64,000 nucleotides of DNA, taken from the NCBI GenBank assembly GCA_003290165.1, contig QNQO01005871.1, positions 209,435 through 273,434 of the forward strand. The letters are read 5' to 3'. Shown piece after piece: positions 36,562 through 47,339 of the stretch. Below the pieces are notes generated by a model. It ran no database searches. It was given only the letters and a program-made list of their open reading frames with translations, and was not told the DNA's origin. This DNA comes from Berberis thunbergii. Lineage: Eukaryota; Streptophyta; Magnoliopsida; Ranunculales; Berberidaceae. Positions within the stretch are counted from its first letter, which is position 1. The number at the start of each line of letters is the position of its first letter. The position numbers were made by a program, and so were the translations under genes.

Positions 36562-37150
36562 TCTTCAGTATCATGGTTGTAGTCATTGTTGAAGAGACAA
36601 TTCTGCCCTTGTTCTGTTTATTTAGGTTTCCCCTCATCTTCGGTGGCCATTTGATATCTTCCCTTGTTGCCATTACTTCAAGAATCTCGCTTCGACTTGC
36701 TGTCAAAACCGAGAATGCCCTATCATATTTGGGTTCTCCAGGCGTAGACTTTTGGGCGTTCTCTGATAGCATTTGGAGCTATCGTTAGCTCGATGTTTCT
36801 TAAGTTAGATGATTTCTTCTGGAAAGTTGTTGCCTTGTAAGTTTCAGATGATCTTATCTATCATTTCGATCGTGTCGTCCATCTGAGCCATAAGCATTTC
36901 TATTCAGGGATCCGAGGGAATTCCTCATGATGTCAGAGACGTCTGAACTGTTACCTGCTGAAGTTCTCTGTCGGCAAGTATGGTTGTCTTGATGATTGTT
37001 TTTGGATCAGTATTGGGCGGCATGTCGTATCTATTATCGTTGTCAGACTGAAGATTTGTAGAATACTCCATTGATCTTCTATCAGGTTGCACGAGCTTTG
37101 TTATTAAATCATTTTTAGAAAAAAAAGGAAACTCGTCGTTCTCCATGGAC
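36548..37150 (-). pseudogene. gag remnant of E4, fused to RT by deletion
   Basis: Close to the primer site a 77-codon frame (from 37158) corresponds to the gag N-terminus (ENDEFPFFSKNDLITKLV). After a gap, TREDIKWPPKMRGNLNKQNK (36772-36548) matches the zone before the zinc-binding motif of E1 gag. Then the sequence passes directly into the region just before RT (INEEVHRLLSARIIRE). The capsid core, the protease and the linker are gone. A deletion after insertion, or a deleted parent, are both possible. Confidence 0.7.
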
Positions 37151-37160
37151 GACGCCAAAA
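37143..37160 (-). promoter_or_regulatory. Primer-binding site of E4
   Basis: On the minus strand TTTTGGCGTCGTCCATGG follows the LTR. TGGCGTCG differs by one base from the tRNA-Asp-type TGGCGCCG of E3. Confidence 0.75.
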
Positions 37161-37720
37161 TGACGCATCCAAAAATCGTCCTCCTGTGAGTTTGACATGC
37201 AAAACCACTATTAGATTGCCAAATACCACATTTTTTGTGGCCGAAAGCACTCCGATGTTTAAGTCAGTAACTCTGTTTGAAAAATGAAGTAAATCTGGAA
37301 AAAAAAAAACTCAGTTAAAGTTGCATGCCTTTGTCAAATGTTCCATTTACCTTTTATAATGGTTGTAGTTAACTCTCTGTGTGACTTAAGCATGTGAGAC
37401 GCAATGGAAGCAAATGTTTCTGTAATAGTTTTCTCCTTAATGGAGATGCGTTCGTGGAGGTGTAGGTCCCTCCACGACTCTTTTTTTGTGCAAACCTCTT
37501 CTTCTTTATGAGAGAACGTGTAACGGACTTTGATTCATTTGGGCCTGGATTCGGATCCTGCTTATGCCTCTTTAGAAGTGGGCCTAGTCTGGGCCTTTAT
37601 AATTGGCCTCAACCCTTCTGGACTTTATGAGTTGGCCTAATGAATTGATCGTTGTGTTCTCGTGATAGGACTTTATGCCACGTGTACGGCGGTAATGATT
37701 GTTTTTTTTATGTATCATTA
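37161..37720 (-). repeat. 5' LTR of E4
   Basis: The 560-bp LTR starts TGACGCATCC in plus-strand view and ends TGTATCATTA (CA to TA at the tip). On the minus strand it carries TATAAAAGG (reverse complement near 37350). It pairs with 28707-29282. Confidence 0.92.
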
Positions 37721-37725
37721 CCAAT

Positions 37726-38793
37726 AGCTGACTGGTAACTGTTATTATATGCAAATTCGACTAAAGGCAAATGATCTTCCCACCCCTTCCCTTTGAAATC
37801 TAAGATGCATGTCCGCAACATGTCTTCCAATATTTGATTGACCCTATTTGTCTGTCCATCTGTTTGTGGGTCAAAGAAGGAGAAAACTTTCGGCTTACCA
37901 ATTTTCTATGTTAGATCGTGGTCCCTCGAGCCTAGTTTTTTTTTTTAAGAAAAAAAAGTTATGTGAAGTAATACTTTATTTACCTAAGTAAAACATCTGA
38001 AAGGAAGAGGATAGTGATAGCTTGCAAGTCTAAAATGAATTAGGGATGGGGTAGTGCGGACTCAATAGCATGCTATTAGGGAGGAGAACATCTCTCTAAG
38101 CGAGTTGAAGGAAGTGAACTCTTAAGCGATAGATGAATGAAGAGCAGGTGCATGAAATCAAGGAAGCACTTATGAATTCTACTTATTAGTTTTCACCCAT
38201 ATTTCAATCTCAAAAAAGTGCCAATAGCCTTTTCCAAACCCTTTGAAAATCTAGAAGTAAAATGAGCATCTCAGTCTGAAATAATTGAAACGGGAACCCA
38301 TGAACCCTTATAATCTCTTCAATATACAATCTACATAACTCTTCAATACTGTGAGTAGTGCAAACTGGAATGAAGTGAGTTGTCTTTGTTAACTGATCAA
38401 CAATGACTCACACATAAAATCGTGACCTTTCCTAGACCTAGGAAGCCCTCCAACAAAATCCATACTAATTATTTCTCACTTCCAATTTGATATAGGCAAA
38501 GGCTGCAATTGTCCAGCTGGTTTTGGTGTTCAACCTTGACCTGTTGACAAATAAAACACTTGGAAACATAATTAGCTACATCACACATCATATTTTTCCA
38601 CCAAAAGCTTTTCTTCAAGTCTTTGTACATTTTATTATCACCTAGATGGATGGTATATCGTATACGGTGTGTTTCATCAAATTTGTTTTTAATTCAATCA
38701 CATTAGGTACACATAATCTACCATTTAATCTCAATCCACAATCAACTTCAACGGTCCAACTTGTTTGTCTTTCTCTAGGAATCTATGAAATTC
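37726..38793 (-). pseudogene. Chromovirus-type integrase, part 2 (zinc region and core)
   Basis: Minus-strand frames show the zinc-binding region (IHLGDNKMYKDLKKSFWWKN and KCFICQQVKVEHQ, near 38690-38530), the core start SRFYVWVIVDQLTKTTHF (near 38420), FDPQTDGQTNRVNQILEDML (near 37870), and VEFAYNNSYQSAI at the E4 border. The family has DGQSER at the third catalytic position; here it is DGQTNR, so the Glu is lost. About 270 bp of unrelated sequence near 37930-38195 interrupts the core. Together with 28030-28706 it forms one integrase broken by E4. The rest of that element is not recognised to the right. Confidence 0.83.
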
Positions 38794-38995
38794 TTATTCT
38801 GTAACAACTTGATTCAAGTGATATAATATTGTTCACTTTAGGCATAACCACCCTCATGACTTTAAAGCGTGTCATACCTAGGAGATACAAGCTCATACAT
38901 ATATAACTCATCTTTTTTGTTTTCCCAGACGATGTAGGACTATAACACTCAGGTAGTCTGTCAGCTTTATTTTCCACTCATTCAAGGTATACAAT
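38794..38995. repeat. Direct repeat pair, copy 1
   Basis: 202 bp starting TTATTCTGTAAC and ending GTATACAAT. It matches 39058-39260 along its length (for example CTTTAAAGCGTGTCATACC against CTTTAAAACACGTCATACT). The stretch TGTAAC...TATAACA within it is TG...CA-like, but no primer site follows, so I do not call it a small LTR element. Confidence 0.75.
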
Positions 38996-39057
38996 CCACC
39001 ACCTTTAGAAACTCAACGTCCTCGTTAGCACACTTTTGACTAGGTTTGACTATGATA

Positions 39058-39260
39058 TTATTCTGTAACGACCTGATCCACATAGTATGATATTGTTCGC
39101 TTTAGACCTACCCACCCTGACAGCTTTAAAACACGTCATACTTAGGATATATAAGTTCGTACATACATAACTCATCCCCTTCTGCTTTCCAAGCGATGTG
39201 ACACTATAACACCTACATAGCATACCAACTTTACCGCCCACCTACTCAAATTATTACAAT
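39058..39260. repeat. Direct repeat pair, copy 2
   Basis: Partner of 38794-38995 at a distance of 264 bp, starting TTATTCTGTAACGACC and ending ATTACAAT. Confidence 0.75.
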
Positions 39261-40878
39261 TTCTAGATGGCATGGTAGAAGGGTATAAGAAGGGTATACC
39301 TATGCAATGACATCCTACTGCAAGCTCCATAAATCTTTCATGGCGACAAATTTTTCTATTTTCTTTTTCTTTGTTTGTTTTTATCTTTGTATTAACCTTT
39401 TTCCAATCAATAGGTATTGTCAATGGTGTTTTCACATCAACAACACCTATTGGTTGGTCTTTTAGCCATTATTTTTTATTTTTACATTTTTCATGAACAA
39501 CTCTACCCTGGGATAGTGAATTAATGCAATTCGAAAATTTTCAAATAAATCAAGTAACACATGTTACATAGTAACATCAATACAGATTTATTATAGAAGT
39601 TATCTGAAAGGTGAGTTTTTTTTCCAATTAAACTCGGTTCAATTAAAGCATAGAAAAGTACATGCTTAAAAGCTAGTATGATAAAGACATAAGGTGTTTT
39701 CTATTACCAATCCAATAAGCTTGGTGAATGAAAATCTAGAAAGAAAATAACAAGGGTCCAACTCACAACCAAATCCCCAATTTAGCACCACTACTTTCAC
39801 TTTTTTTGTCTAACATCACTTTCTTTCTTTCTATTTTAAGCGACACCACCGATATAAAAGCCAAACTTTCAATTCTCCATTTTTCTATTAGCGGTTTCTC
39901 TGGTAATAACAACAATAGTCACTATTTTCCTGCCATTACTGCCCCGACACACCGGCATCGTTGCTCTCCTGCCCCGTTTTCCTTTTTCTTTTTTTTTTCT
40001 TCCTTTCTTCCCTCTCTTTTCTTTTCATCGTCAGCTGCAATAGCAATATTGACTGCTGTTGGCCGCCCTGCCATTGCCCTCTCCCTAATTTTTGTTTCCG
40101 TTTTTCCATCCTTCTCTCTCCAAACTCCGTGAAAGGAGAATACCCACACGCATGGGCTACAGCGAGAATGGAAAAAATCATCCTCTGCGATTGGGGGTTC
40201 CTATTCGTGGAGATTGGAGCGAGAGTACAGGAGAAAAAGAAAAAAAAAATAGAAAAAGGGAGGGAGCGATGGCGAGGCAGCCAATGAGACTCAGATAAGA
40301 AGAAAACTACTAACTGATCGTAGCAGCAACAACCGATCACAACAACAACAACCGTCTTCAGTCTTCTTCAACCCCCATTTTGGCCAAAGAAGTCGATCAC
40401 AACAAGAGGAGCAGCCAATCGCAACAACTAGTCTTCAATCTTCTTCAACCCACCTCCTTCTTTCTATATGTTCCCATTCTCAAAAGGAGCAGATGGAGGA
40501 GAAACCTTGTTGTTGTTGTTGACCTACTAAAATTGTTGTAGCAAAGAGAGGGGTGATTATGAGACTCCAAATGAGGAGAGGCAGTGGTTGGGAGATTTGA
40601 ATAGAGAAAGGGAGAAAAAAGAGAGGTGGTCGGTGGGTATTAATTTGAGTTGTTAGGTATGTTTGTTTGGTGGTGGTTTCAATGGAGATGTGGAGGGCGG
40701 CAACGGCAAGGACGATAGCTGTTGTCTTGTTGCTGCTATTTTTGTTCTTGATCGCAGAGGGAGAGAAAAAATATACGAGAAAAAGAAGAAAAATGAAGCA
40801 ATGGAAATTACTTGACATATTGTACCCTGTTGTATACTATGAGACTTTTAATATTTTAGCCACTTACAACTATATTAT
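39261..40878. other. Non-coding region with T/C-rich and A/G-rich blocks
   Basis: No gene is recognised. At 39960-40030 it is pyrimidine-rich, at 40205-40270 purine-rich. GTCTTCAGTCTTCTTCAACC near 40352 is almost repeated near 40429. Open frames are low in complexity. A promoter or UTR of a host gene is possible but not supported. Confidence 0.45.
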
Positions 40879-41185
40879 CATTACACCAAATTAATATTTT
40901 TGTAACAATTCAAACAATAATAATGTTTTTTAGCTATAACAATCTACAAATTTTTTTACACATTTTCAAAAATAAAGTGATTCAATAATTGTATCACCAC
41001 AAATAGTATGAGCTTACAAGTGATGCTATTTATGGTGATCTAATTTATTGTATCATTTTTTTTCAGCTATTTTTCATTTTATTGACAAAATTTAGTTTTA
41101 ACTTGAAATTATTTGATGGATTGTAACATCTCAAAAGTGTTACTTTTTTTTTAAATTGTTACAAATATGCCAATTTGGTGTAGTG
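40879..41185. mobile_element. CACTA-type MITE
   Basis: The 307-bp element begins CATTACACCAAATTAATATT and ends, in reverse, CACTACACCAAATTGGCATA; the inverted repeats continue to TTTGTAACAATT on both sides. TAT flanks both ends (40876-40878, 41186-41188). CACTA ends and a 3-bp duplication identify the superfamily. It is AT-rich and non-coding. Confidence 0.85.
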
Positions 41186-41320
41186 TATAAAAGCACAATT
41201 ATACAAGTAGTGTCTGTTATGCTGTGTGACAAATCTCTTTACAATTATTTTTGTCGAGCAAACATAGTATGTTAAATGCTTGGACAATTTTCATTGAAAA
41301 TAACTTAAACCCAATTAGTA

Positions 41321-41795
41321 CTATTGTTTTATGCAAAGAGCGTTAGCATGAGTGTTAGCGGATTGAGTAAGAGTATTAAATCCAACATAACGCTGAAAAA
41401 TATTACATCCACTAAACTTGTTATAGAGAGCAGTTGCACCTAGCAAACTCAAACCCAAACTTCCCGAGGAAATTGAGATGGATGCCACGACAAGCTTGGT
41501 CCTTGTGTTCATTTTTGTGTTGGCTAGAGCAACCAGGGAAGCAAAGAAGGATAGTAGTAGAACAAGAATGGTTAAGCTCATTGGCAGCCTATATATTTCG
41601 AGAGGATCTTTATAACTTCCTTGTGTAACAAGAGTAATCATGAATGATAGTACTTGCCCAAAATGGCTTCACTCTTCCACTGGTTATGTGACAACAGCAT
41701 TCGATGTCTTCTTTGATGGGCAGTCCTGCTTCATCCTAAATGACCAGTTGGAGACATTGGCATCATCAGAAGATGTAATTACTTTGAGGTTTAAA
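41321..41795 (-). pseudogene. Possible membrane-protein pseudogene, family unknown
   Basis: From the ATG at 41641 106 codons are open. They contain two hydrophobic stretches that could be membrane helices (LTILVLLLSFFASLVALA and a second near SLGLSLLGATALY) separated by a polar KMNTRTKL. In the same frame upstream, to about 41795, a protein-like stretch (DDANVSNWSFRMKQDC) is cut by TAA and TGA. A decayed gene of about 155 codons or more is a fair reading. I do not recognise the family, and no exon border is clear. It is not part of E1-E6. Confidence 0.4.
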
Positions 41796-41845
41796 TTAAG
41801 TTACTTAGCTGTGCTGTATGCATATATAAGTTCATTACATTTTTA

Positions 41846-42035
41846 AATGTTAGAGAATAGAAGTCTACCTATGTTACAACATAGGAAACCTAGCAAACTT
41901 AGGAAACCAAAATATAATAGGAAATCTAACCAAACTTAGGAAACCAAAATACAATAGGAAAGTCTTCCTAACCCATTCTATTCTAACATAGGTAGACTTC
42001 TATTCTGTGACACTTTCCTATGTTTCTCTAACATT
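41846..42035. mobile_element. Foldback (MITE-like) element
   Basis: The left arm AATGTTAGAGAATAGAAGTC continues to ACCTATGTTA. The right arm is its complement but with an extra 21 bp (ACATAGGAAAGTGTCACAG region) near the tip. The interior has two copies of AACTTAGGAAACCAAAAT. It could form a long hairpin. No duplication is clear. Confidence 0.6.
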
Positions 42036-42340
42036 AAAGTTTCTTTCTTTTGAAATTTTCACAAACCATAGCCATTTAGAAATACCAGAAGGCATTTTGA
42101 TGTGTGGACAACCAATTTTAATTTGCTGCAAGACTCAACACTATGTCAGGTTTAGTTGAATTTGAGGTTAGAGTTCTAAACTTGTTGATCATAAACAATG
42201 TTGTAATTTATTTCATAATTTTCATCAAAGAAATAGAGAGATGGTTTTAAAAACATTCAGTTATGCCAATAAAAATCATGGTGGATTATAAACTTTTCCA
42301 CTCGGGTCAATCAACTAAACTAAACTCGACCAATCAGCTA

Positions 42341-42508
42341 ATGGTGTTATGGCCCAGTGGTTAGGGCTGTGTGGGTTTGTCCTTCACGTCCTAGCTTCGA
42401 ATCCCACATGCGGCATGATTACTTTCTAATGGGTGTTGACCTATAGGTCACCCAGTTGTTAGGTTATGGGATCCTTAAAAATCCAGCTCACCTTCCAAAA
42501 AAAAAAAA
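42341..42508 (+). mobile_element. tRNA-derived SINE
   Basis: A pol III A box (TGGCCCAGTGGTTAGGGC, near 42350) and B box (GCTTCGAATCCC, near 42394) lie about 45 bp apart as in tRNA genes. A body of about 90 bp follows, with TTAGGTTATGGGATCC, and a tail of 12 A. CGACCAAT stands before (42327) and after (42513), with further weak similarity, as an imperfect target duplication. The tRNA part does not fold as a full tRNA, so it is not a tRNA gene. Confidence 0.82.
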
Positions 42509-42520
42509 CGACCGACCAAT

Positions 42521-43539
42521 AGGAATAATTTGCCCCTTCAACGAAGAGAAGGGTCGTTTGACAAAACCAGCTCACTTTTGGTTAACATCTCGATAGATGA
42601 TTTGTTCTGAAGAAAATGTCTTTTTTTATCATGTTTAAGTTCAGGGTTTAGAATGTTTTGTAATTGTGACTACAATGGAGGCAGCATTACATTGACGCTG
42701 ATTTTGTTGTGGGGTAAGAGTTCCCTAGCAAAGATGCTATGGTCTTTCGGATTTGGCAATGAGGATGAAATGTGAATAAAAGCCAGATAAACCAACTCTC
42801 TTAAATAATTTAGAATTGAAACTGAATTAGAAGCTCTATTCCTACATCACTTATTATGCCACATATACAGAAACATCAATTAGTTGATCGTCCATAGTGG
42901 GAATCCAAAGACAGAAGCATTTCACATTCTTCCAAATAATAGGAAAGTAGGTCTCCACAAACATGAAGAAACTCGAGGACTGATCGACTAGCTGAAATCC
43001 AAATGTATTCATATATATTTCATTTTGCACAAGGTATTAACATTGCTATACACTCTGTTTGATTAAAGTGATTTCCATGGAAAGGGGAAATTTTCGTGGA
43101 AAAGTCCATATTTCACAGTTTGGTTGACTTTTTGATAGCATGGTCCCATATCTGCATGTGATATCAAATCCTTTGCCCAACCAAGGAAAATGGTTATTGT
43201 TGCTCTTGTTCCCTGTAAGTGTATTTTCTTAATCGAACATAGCCTAAATGTATAAGTTTGGTTCAAAAGACTTTATTTTTTCTGAAGAAATTTTGTCAAA
43301 ACTGAGAAGGGGCGAACGATGGATTGAGAAAAAAGAGAAAGAAGAACATCAGTTCGGTGATGATATCCAACTTTATTATAACCTAATTTTTTTTAGGATG
43401 GAAGTTTATGTGATCCCAAATCCGACATACAACATAGATTTTTACTTCCTTTGAACTTGGGTGGCCATTCAAATGGCTTCTAATATATAAGGGATAGTTT
43501 AGAAAAAGTTTTTACCTCCACTCCCGTCAAGACAAGTGT
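42521..43539. other. Non-coding region, nothing recognised
   Basis: About 1 kb without protein domains or repeats that I can identify. Short open frames (43063-43266, 43248-43454) show no family features. Confidence 0.5.
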
Positions 43540-43700
43540 TAGGAAATTATGTTTTTGCAATCATGTTTCGTAACTAGGATGACGCGGGCGTGATCTTGAA
43601 AGAATGATGAAATCCCTAAAGGGTTTATGTGTATCTCGAGGTTATAAAAACCTACTTCTAATGAAGACACCTCATCCTGTTTGCAAAACCTGGTTTCCTA
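43540..43700. mobile_element. MITE, copy 2 of a two-copy family
   Basis: 161 bp with ends TAGGAAATTATGTTTTTGCA and TTGCAAAACCTGGTTTCCTA, sharing its interior with 20829-20987 in the same orientation. Confidence 0.75.
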
Positions 43701-43762
43701 CCCTTAAACAAATTTGTATCTCTAACGACAATTAAAAAATAGTGCTCAAAGTGTAAGTGTGT

Positions 43763-44070
43763 CTGCATACAAAAATTTCCAAAAGTGCTCCTCTCCATTC
43801 ACCAAATCCCAACAATGCCCCTATCATCGCCTCGACAAATTACAAAAATGCTTTGCCCTTAAAAAATTACTACATTGCCCCTCCCATTCGTAAAATTTCG
43901 AACTTACCCCTCCCATTCACCAAATCCCAAAAACACTCTCCCATCACATTTGCCAAATTACAAAAATGCCCCCTCAACAAATTATGATACTGCCCCTACC
44001 CTTTCGTAAAATTCTGAAATTGCCCCGCCATGCCCCCCCCATCCTCATTCGCCAAATTGCAAAATGTCGC
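43763..44070. repeat. Degenerate minisatellite
   Basis: Words such as CAAATTACAAAAATGCCCC and CTCCCATTCG recur in irregular units of about 25-45 bp. The open frame through part of it is repetitive and not a gene. Confidence 0.65.
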
Positions 44071-44450
44071 TCCTCGAGACTTTTGGTTTTTCAAGAATGC
44101 CCCATTTTTTTTATTATTTTAAGGCCAGTTCAACTTAATCTTACATATGGACAAAATTATGGGCTTACAAGCCTATAAATTAGGCCCAATGAAGACAAAG
44201 ATCCAATAGCAATCAAAATTCTGAGTTTGATCATCTTAGTAAATCAAAGTAAGCATTTTTTTTTTTTTTCTAGAAATAACATGATTATTGAGCAAGGATA
44301 GTTAGGACAGGCAAATTGACAGGGAGCTAAGCCCCAAACAAAGAGAAGGTGAAGGTAGTATATTATAATGATGATGTGTATAAATAAATTATAATAGTAA
44401 ATTGATGAGAATGAAAAAAAGCATAATTAATCAATGTTTTGGTAAGCAAT
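44071..44450. other. Non-coding flank of E5
   Basis: Nothing recognised in this AT-rich stretch. The last five bases, GCAAT, are the E5 target duplication. Confidence 0.6.
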
Positions 44451-45132
44451 TGATGATACATCAAACCGTCATCTAATCAGCACCGTACACGTGTCATGAT
44501 AATCTTGTCAAAAGAATGAAGCAGGCTCGATTGCATGCCCAATTCAACGAGGCCCAAACAACACTAAGCTCATTATTGGCATGATCCAGATAGTCAGGTC
44601 CGAGTTGCAATGAGCCAGTAAGACCACACGTCATGCAGTCAAACCCAATACTCATAAGACCTCTATAGCAAGTATCTGAGAGATCTACCCAAGACAGGTA
44701 GGCCAGCAACACATTGGAACTGGCTAGGAAACATATATTAGAGTATAAGTCAGGCAAGGAATCTTCCATGCATGGAGAACACTCAGAAAGGAAAACCTTT
44801 CCTGCAGATCTAGGAGCCCGAGTCGTGTGGGGAAACTATCCCATATTGACAGCTCCCAAATAGGAAAATCTCCACAGCAAGATCTCTTTCCCTAAGCTAC
44901 GCCACCAAAGGCCTGCCAAACAAGAACTCTTACACTATAAAAGGGAAACAAGGTCAATGAACTAAATGTAAGCTAAATAATCCCAGTTTATAGATTTAAA
45001 CATCTCATAAGCCTTATCTAACTTAAGCATCGGAGTGCCATTAGCCACCACACGGTGGTCCTTAGCTCAGGTTTGTTACCTTTGTGGGTCTAGGTAAGCA
45101 ACGAGGAATGATAACAGAAATCGACCACATCA
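44451..45132 (+). repeat. 5' LTR of E5
   Basis: 682 bp, TGATGATACATCAAACCG to TCGACCACATCA. TATAAAAGGG at 44936-44945 is a likely sense TATA box. It matches 49994-50677. Confidence 0.94.
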
Positions 45133-45150
45133 ATTTTGCACCGTCCGTGG
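45133..45150 (+). promoter_or_regulatory. Primer-binding site of E5
   Basis: ATTTTGCACCGTCCGTGG; the core GGCGCCG of E3 reads TGCACCG, so the site has two changes. Confidence 0.7.
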
Positions 45151-45206
45151 GGAACGATAGAGTTCTTTAGAAAGAATAGTAGTACCAACTTTTTCAGAGA
45201 ATCAGC

Positions 45207-45560
45207 AAGATGGTGACAATGAGGTTCGTAACAATAAATAGGTTGTTGAGCCTTCAAACGCTAAAACTGGCAAAACATTATCCATTCCACCACTGCCGCG
45301 GGAGGAACCTCCTCAGACCCCCGTGCCGGTAGCAACAGCAATAGACCTGAGGGTGGACCTATTTTCAACATAAATGCAGAAAATAGCAGAAATGTCAGAG
45401 GCTCTCAAACAGCGGAATCCTCTACCTACAGAAGGAAACTGCAAACAATGAAGAGCTCAATCCCCAGTGAGCTCCAGAGAGCAAGTTCAGGAAAGCCGCG
45501 CTGCCCCAGTAACTTCTCAGTCGACCAGAGGTAGAAGAGCAACCAATAGAGACCTAGCGT
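45207..45560 (+). pseudogene. gag N-terminus remnant (E5)
   Basis: Codons for VVEPSNAKTG, then PLPREEPPQTPVPVA and EALKQRNPLPTEG match the E1 gag N-terminus step for step. The start region at 45210 is in another frame, and stops follow. The part with the capsid core and zinc motif is gone. Confidence 0.72.
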
Positions 45561-45854
45561 CCATAGATGGCATACACATTTCTCACAACCACATCCGTCT
45601 CACAAAATGCGTCGTATCCCTGGCGCGTTGATCCACAAAGATTTTTTTCTAACTGGGCCCCTCAACGAGTGGACCCAAACTTATGCCCTGTCAGATCTAG
45701 CCCAACACACGCAAATGAACAAACAACAAAGGCCCTGAGCGTCTACATAATCATTAAACCCAAAGCATCAACTCCACTATTATTCCGCTGCTGTTCATTA
45801 AAGCCGGTCAATTTATTATTAGTCCGATCAATGTTGGAATCATACCGTCAGGCT
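45561..45854. other. Stretch between gag remnant and spacer of E5
   Basis: About 290 bp holding an open frame of 97 codons with no domain I recognise; it may be altered gag or the deletion junction. Confidence 0.4.
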
Positions 45855-47060
45855 TGTTAAGTAAGTCAGGACGCCCAAGTCGGACTCACACGCCCAAGAT
45901 TTTATATGCATATTAAGTATCTCATGACACCCAAGTCAGACTTACACGCCTAGAATCTTATTTGACCAAAGCTTAGTCAACTCCAACTTATTTCAACAGC
46001 TTCTGGTCTGCTCTAACACCTGGCCCGCCAGAAGTGGACGACAATGGGTTAGAAATTGGGAGCTTAGTCAGTGTTTGTACTACCTGATCGCAATGGTTTA
46101 CCAGGGACCATTGTCCAACTATACATAATGGTTGTCGAGCCTAACCAAAGCTTAGTCGATTTTGACCTATGAGAATAGCTTCTGCTACGCTCTAACGCCC
46201 AATTCATTCAATTAAACGGGTGTCAACGGTTTAGAGAGTAGCAGCTTAGCCAACGCTCTAATGCCAAATCGAGACGACTCACTAGGGATCATTGTCTAAA
46301 CATGGGCAATAGAGACCAAACCCTACCAAAGCTTAGTAAGTGACGACTAACGACGATGGCTTTTGGTCTGCTCGAAACCTAGTCCGCAAATAAATAATTT
46401 CGACGGCCTAGAAAGTGGAAGTCTAGTCAGCGCTCTCGATGCCTGATTAAGATGGCTTGACTACTCATACACAGACAGTGATTGCTAAACCCTGACCAAA
46501 GCTTAGTTAGTGGCCACTGATGACGATGGTTTTGGTCTGCTCGAAGCCTAGTTCGCTGCGCATGGATTCTGACAGCCTAGAAAGTGGGAGCTTAGTCAAT
46601 GCTCATGTAGCCTGGTGAAGACAACTTGCCAGGGATCATTAGCCAACAACAAACAATGATCGCCAACCCCGCCAAAATTATAGTCAAAACGACTGACGAT
46701 GATAACTGCTGGCTTGTTCCAATTCCTAGTTCGCCACGAACAGATCAAGATGGGTTGGAAAGTGGGAGTCTAGTCAGTGCCTCGACGCCTAATCAAGATG
46801 GCTTACCAAGGACCACCATTGTCATCGAATCCTGACCTCGGTTTAGTCAGTCAAAACTGGCAATAACAACCCCCGATCCAATTAAGCCTATTCTATGAAT
46901 ATCAAATAAAGATGAGTCAAAAGTCCGGTAAGTGATCTGAAAACTCGACCCAGACGACTCGCAAGGACTACTATCTAGTCATCTATAAGAGCGCAAGCAC
47001 TTAGACCACAGTCTAACTAATACACTTATAACCGCAACATCAACTGTTGTGGTCCAACGG
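45855..47060. repeat. Tandem-repeat spacer of E5
   Basis: The first part (45855-45960) repeats CCCAAGTCGGACTCACACG-like words, related in reverse to 12536-13376. Then units of about 170-180 bp start with ACCAAAGCTTAGTC near 45967, 46144, 46325, 46495 and, degenerate, 46664. They contain GAAAGTGGGAGCTTAGT, the complement of the E3 core. Confidence 0.8.
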
Positions 47061-47339
47061 GTAGCTAAGCTGCCAAACAGAGGGTGTATTACACTCCCGG
47101 ATCTAAAAAAGAAGCTTGACAAGAATTGCACAAACTATTGCAGCACAAGAAGTCAGAGCTCTCTACAGCGGATTAATCATAAAGCTTCCTAGCCTAACAG
47201 AGCTTCTCGTCTGATAATTAATGTCGAAACAAGACAAAGCAACTACAAGTTAACAAAAAAAACAAAAGAAGACAAAAACAAGTGTGAAGTACTATTCTTT
47301 TGCAAACTGGAATACAAGATTCACCCCTCATCAGGATGA

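Larger units (their letters stand above)
28707..37720 (-). mobile_element. E4: Tat-like LTR retrotransposon with antisense gene
   Basis: LTRs lie at 28707-29282 and 37161-37720. The flanks TCAAT (28702-28706) and CCAAT (37721-37725) are a duplication with one change. The two flanks join an integrase frame of another element: VEFAYNNSYQSAI at one side and MTPYEALYRR at the other. Inside, right to left: primer site, shrunken gag, RT, RNase H, second RNase H, integrase (with a hAT-like insertion), a short spacer, and the reverse-strand gene. Protease is missing. The LTRs are clearly diverged from those of E1-E3 and E5, so this is another subfamily. Confidence 0.92.

Noticed and set aside
38794..39260. 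Complete small TRIM-type element
   Set aside because: Similarity extends beyond the TG...CA part and there is no primer site or duplication.
39922..40340. Overlapping open frames on both strands
   Set aside because: Low-complexity pyrimidine/purine stretches; no domain or splice evidence.
42341..42420. Possible tRNA gene (A and B boxes)
   Set aside because: No complete cloverleaf; a body and A tail follow, so it is a SINE.
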